A DNA stretch of 24,966 nucleotides from positions 1 through 24,966 of the forward strand of contig JAVBUR010000047.1 of NCBI GenBank assembly GCA_031555145.1, given 5' to 3'. This document shows, piece by piece, positions 13,602 to 22,390 of the stretch; position 1 is the stretch's first letter, and each line of letters begins with the position of its first letter. The notes beneath the pieces were generated by a model. That model made no database searches and had not been told where the DNA came from. It worked only from the letters and a program-made list of their open reading frames with translations. This DNA is from JAJDIA01 sp031555145 (lineage in GTDB: Bacteria > Bacteroidota > Bacteroidia > Bacteroidales > Tannerellaceae). A program made the position numbers and the translations under genes.

Positions 13602-15440
13602 ATGTCTTATTTTAATTACCACCGCCGCCGGTCGTCTGTCGTACGGATAGGGACGACTCCCTTGGGAGGAGCGTACCCGATCCGTGTCCAATCCATGGCT
13701 AATGTATCGACTATGGATACCGAAGCTGCCGTCGAACAGGCCATCCGGATGATTGAAGCCGGCGCCGAGTATGTCCGCTTTACGGCACAAGGGAAACGGG
13801 AAGCAGAGAACCTCGGTGTGATCCGTGCCCAGTTAAGTGTCAAAGGATATATAACCCCGCTGGTGGCCGATATCCATTTTAATCCCCAAGCGGCTGATAC
13901 AGCAGCCCGGAACGTGGAGAAAGTACGCATCAACCCGGGTAATTATGTAGATAAGGTGAAGACATTCGCCTTGTTAGACTACACTGATGAAGAATATGCT
14001 GCCGAGTTGCAGAAGATTCGCGACCGTTTTATCCCCTTCTTGCATATCTGTAAGCAACATGGTACAGCCATCCGTATTGGCGTGAACCACGGATCATTGT
14101 CCGACCGTATCATGAGCCGCTATGGTGATACCCCCGAAGGAATGGTCGCTTCCTGCATGGAGTTCCTGACGATTTGTAAAGAAGAAAATTTCCCCGATGT
14201 GGTGCTTTCTGTTAAGGCTTCGAATACGGTGGTGATGGTGAAAACCGTCCGCCTGTTGGTCAAGACGATGGAAGCTGCCGGGATGTATTATCCCCTGCAT
14301 CTGGGTGTAACTGAGGCCGGTGACGGTGAAGACGGACGTATCAAGAGCGCTGTAGGTATTGGCGCCTTACTGTCAGATGGGATAGGGGACACGATCCGTG
14401 TATCGCTGAGCGAAGACCCCGAAGCTGAGATGCCGGTAGCCCGTAAGCTGGTGGACTATATTGGTGAGCGAGAGAATCATCTTCCCATCGAAGCAGAGAT
14501 GGCTGCCGGTTATGATCCAATAGACCCCGTGCGTCGCATTAGTCGTGCGTTATTGAATATAGGGGGAGGGCAGGCGCCGGTCGTTATCTCCGACCGGAGT
14601 AACGGCGATTTCGCCTTTGAACATGCTGCCCGCCCGGATTATATCTATATCGGCAAAGAAGATCCGGATAACTGGCCTGATCATCTGGCCTTATTGGTCG
14701 ATGCTCATTTCTGGAAAGAGGGTCCGAATGTATATCCCTGTTTTATCGCTTCCGAAATAGATGAACTGGCTGATTATTCTGCGGCCATGAAATTCATTCG
14801 CCTGACACTTTCCGACCTGACTACCCATGTGTTGGAGGTACTCAACAAAGACACGGCTGTCGTTGTTTTATTAAGTACAACGAACCGGAATGGGGTCGGG
14901 TCGCAACGTGCCGCCATGCATCAATTGATGCAGGCTGGTTGCCATGCGCCGGTTATCCTGCATCGGGAGTATGGTGAAAAAGATATTGAATCATTACAAG
15001 TGAAAGCCGGTGTTGATTTCGGTACCTTATTCCTCGATGGTTTTGGCGACGGTATCCTGCTCCACAACCGGGAAGGCGAAGCTACGGTGACCGACAGTTG
15101 CATGTTCGGCATCCTGCAGGCTACGCGCCTGCGGATCAGCAAGACGGAGTATATCTCCTGTCCCAGTTGTGGGCGTACCTTGTTCGACTTGCAGGCCACC
15201 ATTGCCCGGGTCAAGGCTGCCACTTCGCATCTGAAAGGATTGAAGATCGGCATTATGGGCTGTATTGTGAATGGTCCGGGCGAAATGGCGGATGCCGACT
15301 ACGGCTACGTAGGCGCCGGCCGTAACCAAATCAGCCTGTATAAAGGCAAAGCCTGTATCCTTCGGAATGTGCCCGAAGAAGAAGCGGTAGAACGCCTGAT
15401 ACAATTAATTAAAGAGAACGGCGACTGGCATAACGCATAA
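13602..15440 (+). CDS. ispG: 4-Hydroxy-3-methylbut-2-enyl diphosphate synthase, long form
   Basis: This [4Fe-4S] enzyme converts MEcPP to HMBPP in the MEP isoprenoid pathway. The 612-residue length is that of the three-domain form seen in Bacteroidetes, Chlamydia and plants (proteobacterial IspG is about 370). The N-terminal TIM barrel shows VRIGTTPLGGAYPIRVQSMANVSTMDTEA and LVADIHFNP. An inserted middle domain (about 300-500) follows. The C-terminal cluster domain has C520-P-S-C523, C554 in GIMGCIVNGPGEMADADYGYVG and E561. The start at 13602 (MSYFNYHRRR) is chosen because upstream in-frame codons lie in the terminator. No TAnnTTTG was found between the terminator and the start. Confidence 0.95.
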   Translation: MSYFNYHRRRSSVVRIGTTPLGGAYPIRVQSMANVSTMDTEAAVEQAIRMIEAGAEYVRFTAQGKREAENLGVIRAQLSVKGYITPLVADIHFNPQAADTAARNVEKVRINPGNYVDKVKTFALLDYTDEEYAAELQKIRDRFIPFLHICKQHGTAIRIGVNHGSLSDRIMSRYGDTPEGMVASCMEFLTICKEENFPDVVLSVKASNTVVMVKTVRLLVKTMEAAGMYYPLHLGVTEAGDGEDGRIKSAVGIGALLSDGIGDTIRVSLSEDPEAEMPVARKLVDYIGERENHLPIEAEMAAGYDPIDPVRRISRALLNIGGGQAPVVISDRSNGDFAFEHAARPDYIYIGKEDPDNWPDHLALLVDAHFWKEGPNVYPCFIASEIDELADYSAAMKFIRLTLSDLTTHVLEVLNKDTAVVVLLSTTNRNGVGSQRAAMHQLMQAGCHAPVILHREYGEKDIESLQVKAGVDFGTLFLDGFGDGILLHNREGEATVTDSCMFGILQATRLRISKTEYISCPSCGRTLFDLQATIARVKAATSHLKGLKIGIMGCIVNGPGEMADADYGYVGAGRNQISLYKGKACILRNVPEEEAVERLIQLIKENGDWHNA

Positions 15441-15476
15441 ATATGCTATCTTCGTCCATCCAAATGAAAAGAAAGA

Positions 15477-15911
15477 ATGAAAGTTAAGATTGTCAATAAG
15501 TCCCATCATCCCCTGCCAGCCTATGCCACTTCTTTGTCGGCAGGTATGGATATTCGTGCCAACCTGTCTGAACCCGTTGTGTTGAAATCCCTTGAGCGGA
15601 AGCTGATCCCTACCGGGCTCTACATCTCGTTGCCCGAAGGGTATGAAGCACAGATGCGTCCCCGTAGCGGACTGGCGATCAAGCACGGTATTACGTTGTT
15701 GAATACACCGGGCACGATCGACGCGGATTATCGGGGTGAGATAGGTGTTATCCTTGTCAACCTCTCGTCCGAACCCTTTACCGTCAACGACGGTGAGCGG
15801 ATCTGCCAGATGGTGATTGCCACCCACAGCCAGGTCGAATGGCAGCCGGAAGAAGTACTGGATGAAACGGAACGAGGCGCCGGCGGCTTTGGCCATACCG
15901 GTAAACAATAA
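15477..15911 (+). CDS. dut: dUTP diphosphatase (dUTPase)
   Basis: This homotrimeric dUTPase hydrolyses dUTP to dUMP, limiting uracil in DNA and feeding thymidylate synthesis. The 144 residues hold the five family motifs: AGMDIRAN (about 22-29), RPRSGLAIKHG, NTPGTIDADYRGEI, GERICQMVI and the C-terminal GAGGFGHTG that closes over the nucleotide. It lies 36 bp after ispG in the same direction and ends one base before the next gene's start, leading a compact envelope-linked cluster (TPR, DUF4292, EnvC). The predicted protein is cytoplasmic, with no signal peptide. Confidence 0.96.
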   Translation: MKVKIVNKSHHPLPAYATSLSAGMDIRANLSEPVVLKSLERKLIPTGLYISLPEGYEAQMRPRSGLAIKHGITLLNTPGTIDADYRGEIGVILVNLSSEPFTVNDGERICQMVIATHSQVEWQPEEVLDETERGAGGFGHTGKQ

Positions 15912-15912
15912 T

Positions 15913-17679
15913 ATGAATTGTATGCATAAGTATCTGCTATATGGTTTTTTTCTCCTGGTAATGGGGCTGAATGCGTTGCCTGTCAGGGCATTGGCTACGG
16001 ATGTAAAACCGGCCTCTCCGGAAAAGGGTCTGTCGGCTCCTGAGCAGCGGAAGTTTGATTATTTCTTCTTCGAAGGACTCAACCTGAAAGCCGCCGGTAA
16101 GTTCGATGCCGCCTATGAGGCCTTCAACCATTGCCTGGCACTTGATTCGACCGCATCGCCCGTATTGTACGAACTGTCCACCTTTTATGTGCAGATGAAC
16201 CGTCCCAATAAGGCGGTAGATATGTTGAAACGTGCCGTCAGCAATGAACCGGCCAACTTCACCTATCAGATGGCTTTAGCCAGTTTGTCGAGTAGCCTGG
16301 GGATGTATGGCGAATCAGCCGAGGTGTTGGAAAAACTGATTGCTGCATATCCCGAGAAGGTAGAACTCAACTATTACCTGGCCGAATCGCTTGCCCAACA
16401 GGGCGAGATCGGCGAAGCCATTAAGGCCTACGATGCCTTGGAATCGGCCATTGGGATGAGTGAAGCCCTTTCCCTGCAAAAATACAAGATGTACTTGCAG
16501 CTAGAAGAAAAAGCAAACGCGTTTAAAGAAATTGAAAAGCTGGCGGCCAAGTATCCCATGGAAGCCCGTTACCAATTGCTGATGGGCGATTTATACCTGG
16601 AAAACAAAGACTTGCCGAAGGCGCTGGCTTGCTATCAGAAAGCGCATACGATTGATGTTTCCAATCCCTATTATATCGTTTCCATGGCCAACTACTATGA
16701 GGCTGCCGGGAATAAGGAAGCTGCCGAAACAGAGATACGCAATGCACTGACAAATGAGAAACTGGATATCGAAACCAAAGTAGGTATCCTTTCCCGCTAT
16801 ATCCTGAAACTACAGCAATCCAACCAGGGACTTGAAACGTCTACCGCCTTGTTTGAGACCCTGATCGAACAACATCCCGAAGATACCGACTTGAAATTGA
16901 TGTATGGGAGCCTGTTGGCCGCCCAGGGCAAAGAAGAGGAAGCTAAATTCCAATACCAGTTGGTGACTGAGATGGAACCGGGAAATCCGGGCGCCTGGCA
17001 ACAGTTATTAAACATGGCTACAAAGGCCGCCGACTTCAAAGAGGTGATCCGTATTTGTACCCGTTGTATCGAACTCTTTCCCGAATCGCCCGAGTATTAC
17101 TTCTTCATGGGGATAGCGCATTACCAGGAAGGCGACTACCAGGCGACACTGGATGCCTATCAGACCGGACTGGAAGTAATTCCGGCTGAAAATGTGGGTC
17201 TCAAGTCAGACTTCTATGGCCAGATCGGCGATACCTTCTATCAGATGGGTGAGTTGGGAAAAGCGTATAGTGCCTATGATGAGGCGTTGAAATATAATGA
17301 GCGTAACATCGCTGTGTTGAATAACTACGCGTATTTCCTCTCCCTCGAAAAGAAAGACCTGAAGAAAGCGGAGCGGATGAGCGGACAAACCATTCGTATG
17401 GAACCCGAAAATGCCACTTACCTGGATACCTATGCCTGGATATTTTTTGTCCAGGGAGACTATTCACTGGCTAAGATTTATATCGAAAAAGCGATAGCCA
17501 ATGATAAGACCAACAGTTCGGAACTGGTGGACCATTACGGTGATATCCTCTACATGACCGGCGACAAGGAGAAGGCATTGGAACAATGGAAGTTTGCCAA
17601 AGAGCGGGGAAAAGAAAGTGAAGTGCTGGATCGTAAGATCGCAGAGCAAAAATACATAGAAGATACGGAAGCCAAATAA
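15913..17679 (+). CDS. Exported tetratricopeptide-repeat protein
   Basis: This 588-residue protein has an N-terminal signal peptide (MHKYLLYGFFLLVMGLNALPVRALA) and then about ten or more TPR-like helical pairs. Examples are AGKFDAAYEAFNHCLALDSTASP, NRPNKAVDMLKRAVSNEPANFTYQMALA, KALACYQKAHTIDVSNP, GDYQATLDAYQTGLEVIP and KALEQWKFAKERGKESE. TPR arrays bind partner proteins; it is likely periplasmic. The ATG at 15913 is one base after the dut stop; a start at 15922 (MHKYLL) would shorten it by three residues. The next gene begins two bases after its stop. The tight linkage with DUF4292 and EnvC suggests a shared envelope-assembly role, which is inference. No enzyme motif is seen. Confidence 0.88.
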   Translation: MNCMHKYLLYGFFLLVMGLNALPVRALATDVKPASPEKGLSAPEQRKFDYFFFEGLNLKAAGKFDAAYEAFNHCLALDSTASPVLYELSTFYVQMNRPNKAVDMLKRAVSNEPANFTYQMALASLSSSLGMYGESAEVLEKLIAAYPEKVELNYYLAESLAQQGEIGEAIKAYDALESAIGMSEALSLQKYKMYLQLEEKANAFKEIEKLAAKYPMEARYQLLMGDLYLENKDLPKALACYQKAHTIDVSNPYYIVSMANYYEAAGNKEAAETEIRNALTNEKLDIETKVGILSRYILKLQQSNQGLETSTALFETLIEQHPEDTDLKLMYGSLLAAQGKEEEAKFQYQLVTEMEPGNPGAWQQLLNMATKAADFKEVIRICTRCIELFPESPEYYFFMGIAHYQEGDYQATLDAYQTGLEVIPAENVGLKSDFYGQIGDTFYQMGELGKAYSAYDEALKYNERNIAVLNNYAYFLSLEKKDLKKAERMSGQTIRMEPENATYLDTYAWIFFVQGDYSLAKIYIEKAIANDKTNSSELVDHYGDILYMTGDKEKALEQWKFAKERGKESEVLDRKIAEQKYIEDTEAK

Positions 17680-17681
17680 AT

Positions 17682-18524
17682 ATGAGTAACAGACGATCTA
17701 TTTACCTTTATACAACACTATTGCTTGTCGCCCTGCTGACAGGTTGTAAGTCATCGAAAAAAGTGGCTACAGTCGAGATGGGTGATGCGAAAACCCATGC
17801 CGGGTTTTTTGATTCGATACAAAAACAGGCTTTTGCTTTTAATTCGATGACTGCCCGTATCCAGGCGGATGTGAAACTGGGAAAAAACGATATCAGTTCG
17901 CGCGTGGATTTGAAGATACTGAAAGATGAAGCACTCCAGCTCTCCATCGTCCCTTTCCTGGGGGTGGAGGTGTTTAGGGTAGAAATGACTCCGGACAGTG
18001 TCCTGGTGATCGACCGGATGAACCGGCAATATGTATACGAAAGTTTTGTCAACCTGAAAGGAAAACTCCCCATCACTTTCAACTACTACAACTTGCAGGC
18101 TTTGTTTGTAAACCGTCTTTTCTTTCCGGGAGAAAAAGAAGTGACATCGAAGCACTACAATAAATTCCTGCTGAAACAGGAAGGATCGATGGCAGAAGTG
18201 AGGGCAAAAGATTCGATGGGTATGCAATATACCTTTTTGGCCGACGGAGAAGAAAAGTTGCTGTCCACCTATATTACAGATGCCGCTAACCGCTATGCAG
18301 TACAGTGGACGTATGCCGATTTCCGGATCAATGGCGACCAGCCTTTCCCGAATCTGATGGATACGCAGGTGATGGCAGACGGAGCGCTCGTAGGCGGGAT
18401 CAAGATGTATTTCAACCGTATTCAGACGGATGTGCCTGTGACAATTAATCTGGTTGTACCCGATAAATACAAGCGTACGAGCTTTGCTGAGATGTTTAAA
18501 TCGTTAGGACTCAATAAAAAGTAA
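17682..18524 (+). CDS. DUF4292 lipoprotein
   Basis: This 280-residue lipoprotein has a signal peptide with lipobox LLTGC|K (C22) and a Lys/Ser-rich tether. The rest is a beta-rich domain starting with FNSMTARIQADVKLG and ending in VPDKYKRTSFAEMF. It matches DUF4292, which has a LolA/LolB-like fold by family reports. A role in lipoprotein or lipid handling in the outer membrane is plausible but not shown. It is the third gene of the dut-TPR-DUF4292-EnvC cluster, two bases from the TPR gene and three bases from the EnvC gene, so translation is likely coupled. Confidence 0.8.
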   Translation: MSNRRSIYLYTTLLLVALLTGCKSSKKVATVEMGDAKTHAGFFDSIQKQAFAFNSMTARIQADVKLGKNDISSRVDLKILKDEALQLSIVPFLGVEVFRVEMTPDSVLVIDRMNRQYVYESFVNLKGKLPITFNYYNLQALFVNRLFFPGEKEVTSKHYNKFLLKQEGSMAEVRAKDSMGMQYTFLADGEEKLLSTYITDAANRYAVQWTYADFRINGDQPFPNLMDTQVMADGALVGGIKMYFNRIQTDVPVTINLVVPDKYKRTSFAEMFKSLGLNKK

Positions 18525-18527
18525 CGT

Positions 18528-19817
18528 ATGCGATATCTCTGGTTAGCTCTGTTTTCCTGTTTAGTCCTGACAGCATACGGTCAGAACTCTGCTGCTGTGA
18601 AGCTGCTGGAACAACAACGAAAAGAGGCACTGGCCGAGATTGAAATGACGAATAAATTATTACAGGAAACGACTACTACAGCGCGTAATTCGCTAAACCG
18701 GCTCAATCTTCTTTCGCGCCAGATCCTTTCACGTCGGAAAGTGATCCAACTGCTTAATCGGGAAATGCGGAATATAGACAATCAGATCTACACGATGCGC
18801 CGGGAAGTAGCCGGATTGGGAAAAGAATTAGACACCAAACGTGAAAACTATGGAAAGTCTGCCCAGAGTCTGTACAAGCGGCAAAGTTCGCAGGATAAGC
18901 TGTTGTTTATTCTTTCGGCCGAAACTTTCAGCCAGTCGTTGCGCCGTATGCGTTACCTGCGTGAATATGCCGATTGGCAAAAACGCCAGGCAGGGGAGAT
19001 TGTCGTCAAGCAACAGGAACTGGCAAAAAAACAAGATGAGTTGAATAGAGTAAGGGATGAAAAAGAAGCGTTACTGAGTCAACGACAAGAAGAAAACCAG
19101 AAGCTGGTGGGTGAGGAATCCACTCAGAAAAAGGAAGTACAACAATTGAACAAACGCCAGCGGGAATTACAGGCTGAACTGAAAAAGAAACAACAGCAGG
19201 CGAATGCCCTCAATAAGCAAATTGAAAAACTGATTGCCGAAGAAATAGCCCGTGCCGAGGCCGAAGCCCGTGCTGCCCGCGAAAGAGCCACTGCAACAAC
19301 AGGCAAGAAGGCGGAATCCAAAACCGAACCTGTGCGTGAAGAACGTGTGGCCGATACAAAGGGTGGATATGCCATGACCAAAGAAGAAAAGCAGCTTTCT
19401 GACAACTTTGCCTCGAACCGTGGAAAACTGCCTTTCCCGATGAGCGGGCGTTATACGATTGTCGGCACGTTCGGCGAACAACAACATCAAGAATTGAAGT
19501 ATGTACGTACCAACAATAGTGGTATTGATATCCAGACGACTCCGGGAACAGAAGCCCGTGCTGTTTTCAATGGCGAAGTAACCCGTGTCTTTGTCGTGCC
19601 CGGATACAACAATTCGGTGATTGTCCGTCATGGGAATTATCTGACCGTGTATAGTAACATCAGCCAGGTGTATGTCAAGGCCGGGGATAAGGTCAATACC
19701 CGCCAGGTATTGGGGCGTATCTACTCAGATACTGAAAATGGGAATGAAACCATTCTGCATTTTCAACTCTGGAAAGAAAAGTCCAAACTGGATCCTTTGC
19801 CCTGGCTGGATCGCTAA
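18528..19817 (+). CDS. EnvC-like murein hydrolase activator (degenerate M23/LytM domain)
   Basis: This 429-residue exported protein (signal peptide 1-18, ending TAYGQ) has long Gln/Glu/Lys-rich coiled coils (about 25-120 and 150-260), a low-complexity linker (250-280) and a C-terminal LytM domain (about 300-429). Such proteins activate N-acetylmuramyl-L-alanine amidases at the division septum. The metal and catalytic residues are largely lost: HxxxD is N330-x-x-x-D334, the YxH motif reads Y375-S-N377 and HxH reads I409-L-H411. Only D334 and H411 remain, as in non-catalytic EnvC activators. It ends the compact cluster; the following gene starts 68 bp later. Confidence 0.85.
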   Translation: MRYLWLALFSCLVLTAYGQNSAAVKLLEQQRKEALAEIEMTNKLLQETTTTARNSLNRLNLLSRQILSRRKVIQLLNREMRNIDNQIYTMRREVAGLGKELDTKRENYGKSAQSLYKRQSSQDKLLFILSAETFSQSLRRMRYLREYADWQKRQAGEIVVKQQELAKKQDELNRVRDEKEALLSQRQEENQKLVGEESTQKKEVQQLNKRQRELQAELKKKQQQANALNKQIEKLIAEEIARAEAEARAARERATATTGKKAESKTEPVREERVADTKGGYAMTKEEKQLSDNFASNRGKLPFPMSGRYTIVGTFGEQQHQELKYVRTNNSGIDIQTTPGTEARAVFNGEVTRVFVVPGYNNSVIVRHGNYLTVYSNISQVYVKAGDKVNTRQVLGRIYSDTENGNETILHFQLWKEKSKLDPLPWLDR

Positions 19818-19829
19818 GTCTCTACTTTT

Positions 19830-19847
19830 ACCGGTTGATTGACCGGT
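19830..19847 (+). repeat. Hairpin between the EnvC and GH127 genes
   Basis: Two ACCGGT blocks (19830-19835 and 19842-19847) flank TGATTG and can form a 6-bp stem. A T-tract follows only 11 bases later (19859-19864), so it is not a clean terminator. It may be a weak terminator or part of the GH127 control region. Confidence 0.4.
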
Positions 19848-19885
19848 CTGTATATCTATTTTTTGGAAATGAAAAACACTGTTTT

Positions 19886-22390
19886 ATGAAACGATTACTT
19901 CTGTTTACTGTTTTACCTTTCTGTCTGTTAACCTCTTGTTCAGACATTGATACGGCGCCTGCCGTTAGTAATGAAACCCTGACCCCTGTACCTTTTCAGG
20001 ATGTGGTACTACAAGATCAATTCTGGCTGCCCCGGTTGAAAACGCAAAAACAAACCCTGGTGCCTTTTGCGCTTGATAAAACAAAACCGGCGGTGGAGAA
20101 CCTGCGTCGTACGGCTGAGTTCCTGAAAGGGAACAAGAGCGAACTTCCTTTCCCGCATCGCTATGTGGCCTCCGACCTGTATAAGGTCATGGAAGGGGCT
20201 GCTTACTTGCTGGCACTGGAACGGGATACAGCATTGGAACGCCAAATGGACGAAATTATTGATATCATTGCAGCGGCTCAACAGGCCGACGGATATCATT
20301 ATGAGTCGCATATTACCGGTGTATCCAAAGACGCCACGCCCTGGGGAGGAGCCGGTATGGGCGACAAGCCTTATTCATGGGTGGTGCATAGCCACGAATT
20401 GTATAACATGGGGCATATGTATGAGGGAGCGGTTGCCTATTACCAGGCAACCGGCAAAGACAAATGGTTGCAGGTGGCAATCAAGAATGCACAGCATGTC
20501 AACCATGTCTTTTTCGAGGGTGATCCCGCTTATAATGGCGGGAAGCCAGTAAATCAGGCTCCCGGTCATGAAGAAATCGAACTGGCATTGGTCAGACTTT
20601 ACAGGGTGACGGGCGACTCGCTCTACCTGCAAATGGCTAAGCGGTTTATCGATATCCGTGGCGTTACGTACATTCCCGAAGGAGAAGGCGTGATGGCTCC
20701 CGAGTATGCCCAGCAACACCTGCCTGTCAGGGAACAGACGGAAGCAGTCGGACATTCCGTACGTGCTGCCTATCTGTATTCCGGCATGGCGGATGTTTCG
20801 GCACTCACCGGTGACTTGACACTGCGCCCGGCGCTGGATAGTATCTGGCATAATATAGTGGATACACGTATGCATATCACCGGAGGGTTAGGTGCCGTAC
20901 ATGGTATTGAAGGCTTCGGCCCTGAGTATGTGCTACCGAATAAGGATGCTTTTGATGAAACCTGCGCTGCTGTGGGGAATGTGCTTTTCAACCACCGGAT
21001 GTTCCTGATGGAGAAAGACGGAAAATATATGGATGTGGCTGAAGTCGCCCTATATAATAATGTATTGGCTGGAGTCAATCTGGAGGGGAATAAATTCTTC
21101 TACATCAATCCGCTTGAGGCAGATGGGCGTACCCCCTTCAACCATGGTCACAGAGGGCGCTCGCCCTGGTTCGGTACGGCTTGCTGTCCCTCTAATATGG
21201 CGCGCCTGATCCCACAGGTGCCAGGTATGATCTATGCGTATACCAGTGATGAGATCTATTGCTCGTTTTATGTGGGCAGCTCGACTGAGATACCCTTGCA
21301 TGACGGTAAAGTAGCTGTTAGCCAGGAAAGCAATTACCCGTTTGATGAAACGGTGTCGCTTGCAGTTATTCCTGCGGTTGATGGGCAGGAATTCACCTTG
21401 CGTCTCCGCATCCCTACTTGGACAGGGTCGCAATTTGTTCCGGGTGAACTGTATCAGTACACAAACGCCTCCAAGCAGCAATGGGAACTCCGCCTGAACG
21501 GAAAGAAACTGAATGCTCCCGTCAAAAACGGATATGTGTCTGTTCGCAAACAATGGCAGGCGGGTGATAAGGTTGAGCTTTACCTCCCCATGCCCATACG
21601 CTTCAACCAAGCTATCGAACAGGTAGAGGCTGATCGTGGCCGGTTGAGTATCACCCGTGGTCCGTTGGTGTATTGTGCTGAGGGCGACGATAATGCCACT
21701 CCGGTGCAGCAGGCCTTTATAGAGCGGACGGATGTGGTTGGTCAGATCAATCGTCAGCCTGCAGGTATTCTGGCAGGTATTGATATGATCAGTATCCCGG
21801 CCAAAGCGGTAGGAGAGGAGAAGGGAGATGCTTCTGAAATCACGTTGAATCTGTTGCCCTATTACGCATGGGATAACCGGAGCGATAGCACGATGATCGT
21901 CTGGATCCCGGAAACCGACAGCCTGGCACGTGCCTCTGTGGTCCGTATGAGCGACAACATTCGTTACGTACGTGCTTCATATACCTATTCGGGAGATATT
22001 GTGGATGCTATTGCCGACAATCAGCCCCCGTCTAATTCGTTTGACACCTCTGTTCGTCGTTGGACAAGCTGGCCGCAGAAAGGAAAATCACAATGGGTAG
22101 AGTTGATCCTGGAAAAGCCGGTTAACCTGCAAAGCCTGTCGGTTTATTGGTACGATGATAAGGGCGGCGTGCAAATCCCGCAATCCTGGTCACTCGACTA
22201 CCGGCAGAATGATCGTTGGGAGGTCTTCCCGATCTATGTAACCGACAGCTATTCCGTCTTCAAAGACCAGTTCAATATGGTGCATCCCGCCAAAGACATT
22301 ACTACCGACCGCCTGCGTATCCGGATTACACCCCAGCCGGATGCCGCCGTCGGTATCCTCGAAGTGAAAGTGGAAGACGTGAAGGATTAA
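19886..22390 (+). CDS. GH127 beta-L-arabinofuranosidase-like lipoprotein with C-terminal discoidin-like domain
   Basis: This 834-residue lipoprotein (lipobox LLTSC|SD) belongs to glycoside hydrolase family 127. It likely removes terminal beta-L-arabinofuranose, or a related sugar, from plant or host glycans at the outer membrane. The (alpha/alpha)6 domain is about 40-450. The zinc/catalytic residues align with the known GH127 enzyme: E342 (acid/base position), E358 and C360 in FDETC, and C433-C434 in ACCPSNMARL, with C433 the nucleophile by analogy. Beta-sandwich domains span about 450-690. An extra module near 720-834 (SQWVELILEKPVNLQSLSVYWYDD) resembles F5/8-type C or CBM32 domains. ATG at 19886 gives the lipoprotein signal. 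It shares TTAA with the opposing M50 gene. Confidence 0.88.
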   Translation: MKRLLLFTVLPFCLLTSCSDIDTAPAVSNETLTPVPFQDVVLQDQFWLPRLKTQKQTLVPFALDKTKPAVENLRRTAEFLKGNKSELPFPHRYVASDLYKVMEGAAYLLALERDTALERQMDEIIDIIAAAQQADGYHYESHITGVSKDATPWGGAGMGDKPYSWVVHSHELYNMGHMYEGAVAYYQATGKDKWLQVAIKNAQHVNHVFFEGDPAYNGGKPVNQAPGHEEIELALVRLYRVTGDSLYLQMAKRFIDIRGVTYIPEGEGVMAPEYAQQHLPVREQTEAVGHSVRAAYLYSGMADVSALTGDLTLRPALDSIWHNIVDTRMHITGGLGAVHGIEGFGPEYVLPNKDAFDETCAAVGNVLFNHRMFLMEKDGKYMDVAEVALYNNVLAGVNLEGNKFFYINPLEADGRTPFNHGHRGRSPWFGTACCPSNMARLIPQVPGMIYAYTSDEIYCSFYVGSSTEIPLHDGKVAVSQESNYPFDETVSLAVIPAVDGQEFTLRLRIPTWTGSQFVPGELYQYTNASKQQWELRLNGKKLNAPVKNGYVSVRKQWQAGDKVELYLPMPIRFNQAIEQVEADRGRLSITRGPLVYCAEGDDNATPVQQAFIERTDVVGQINRQPAGILAGIDMISIPAKAVGEEKGDASEITLNLLPYYAWDNRSDSTMIVWIPETDSLARASVVRMSDNIRYVRASYTYSGDIVDAIADNQPPSNSFDTSVRRWTSWPQKGKSQWVELILEKPVNLQSLSVYWYDDKGGVQIPQSWSLDYRQNDRWEVFPIYVTDSYSVFKDQFNMVHPAKDITTDRLRIRITPQPDAAVGILEVKVEDVKD

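Noticed and set aside
19858..19866. GH127 gene promoter at the T-tract (TATTTTTTG)
   Set aside because: It has one T too many for TAnnTTTG and the upstream TTG is poorly spaced, so it was not listed as a promoter.
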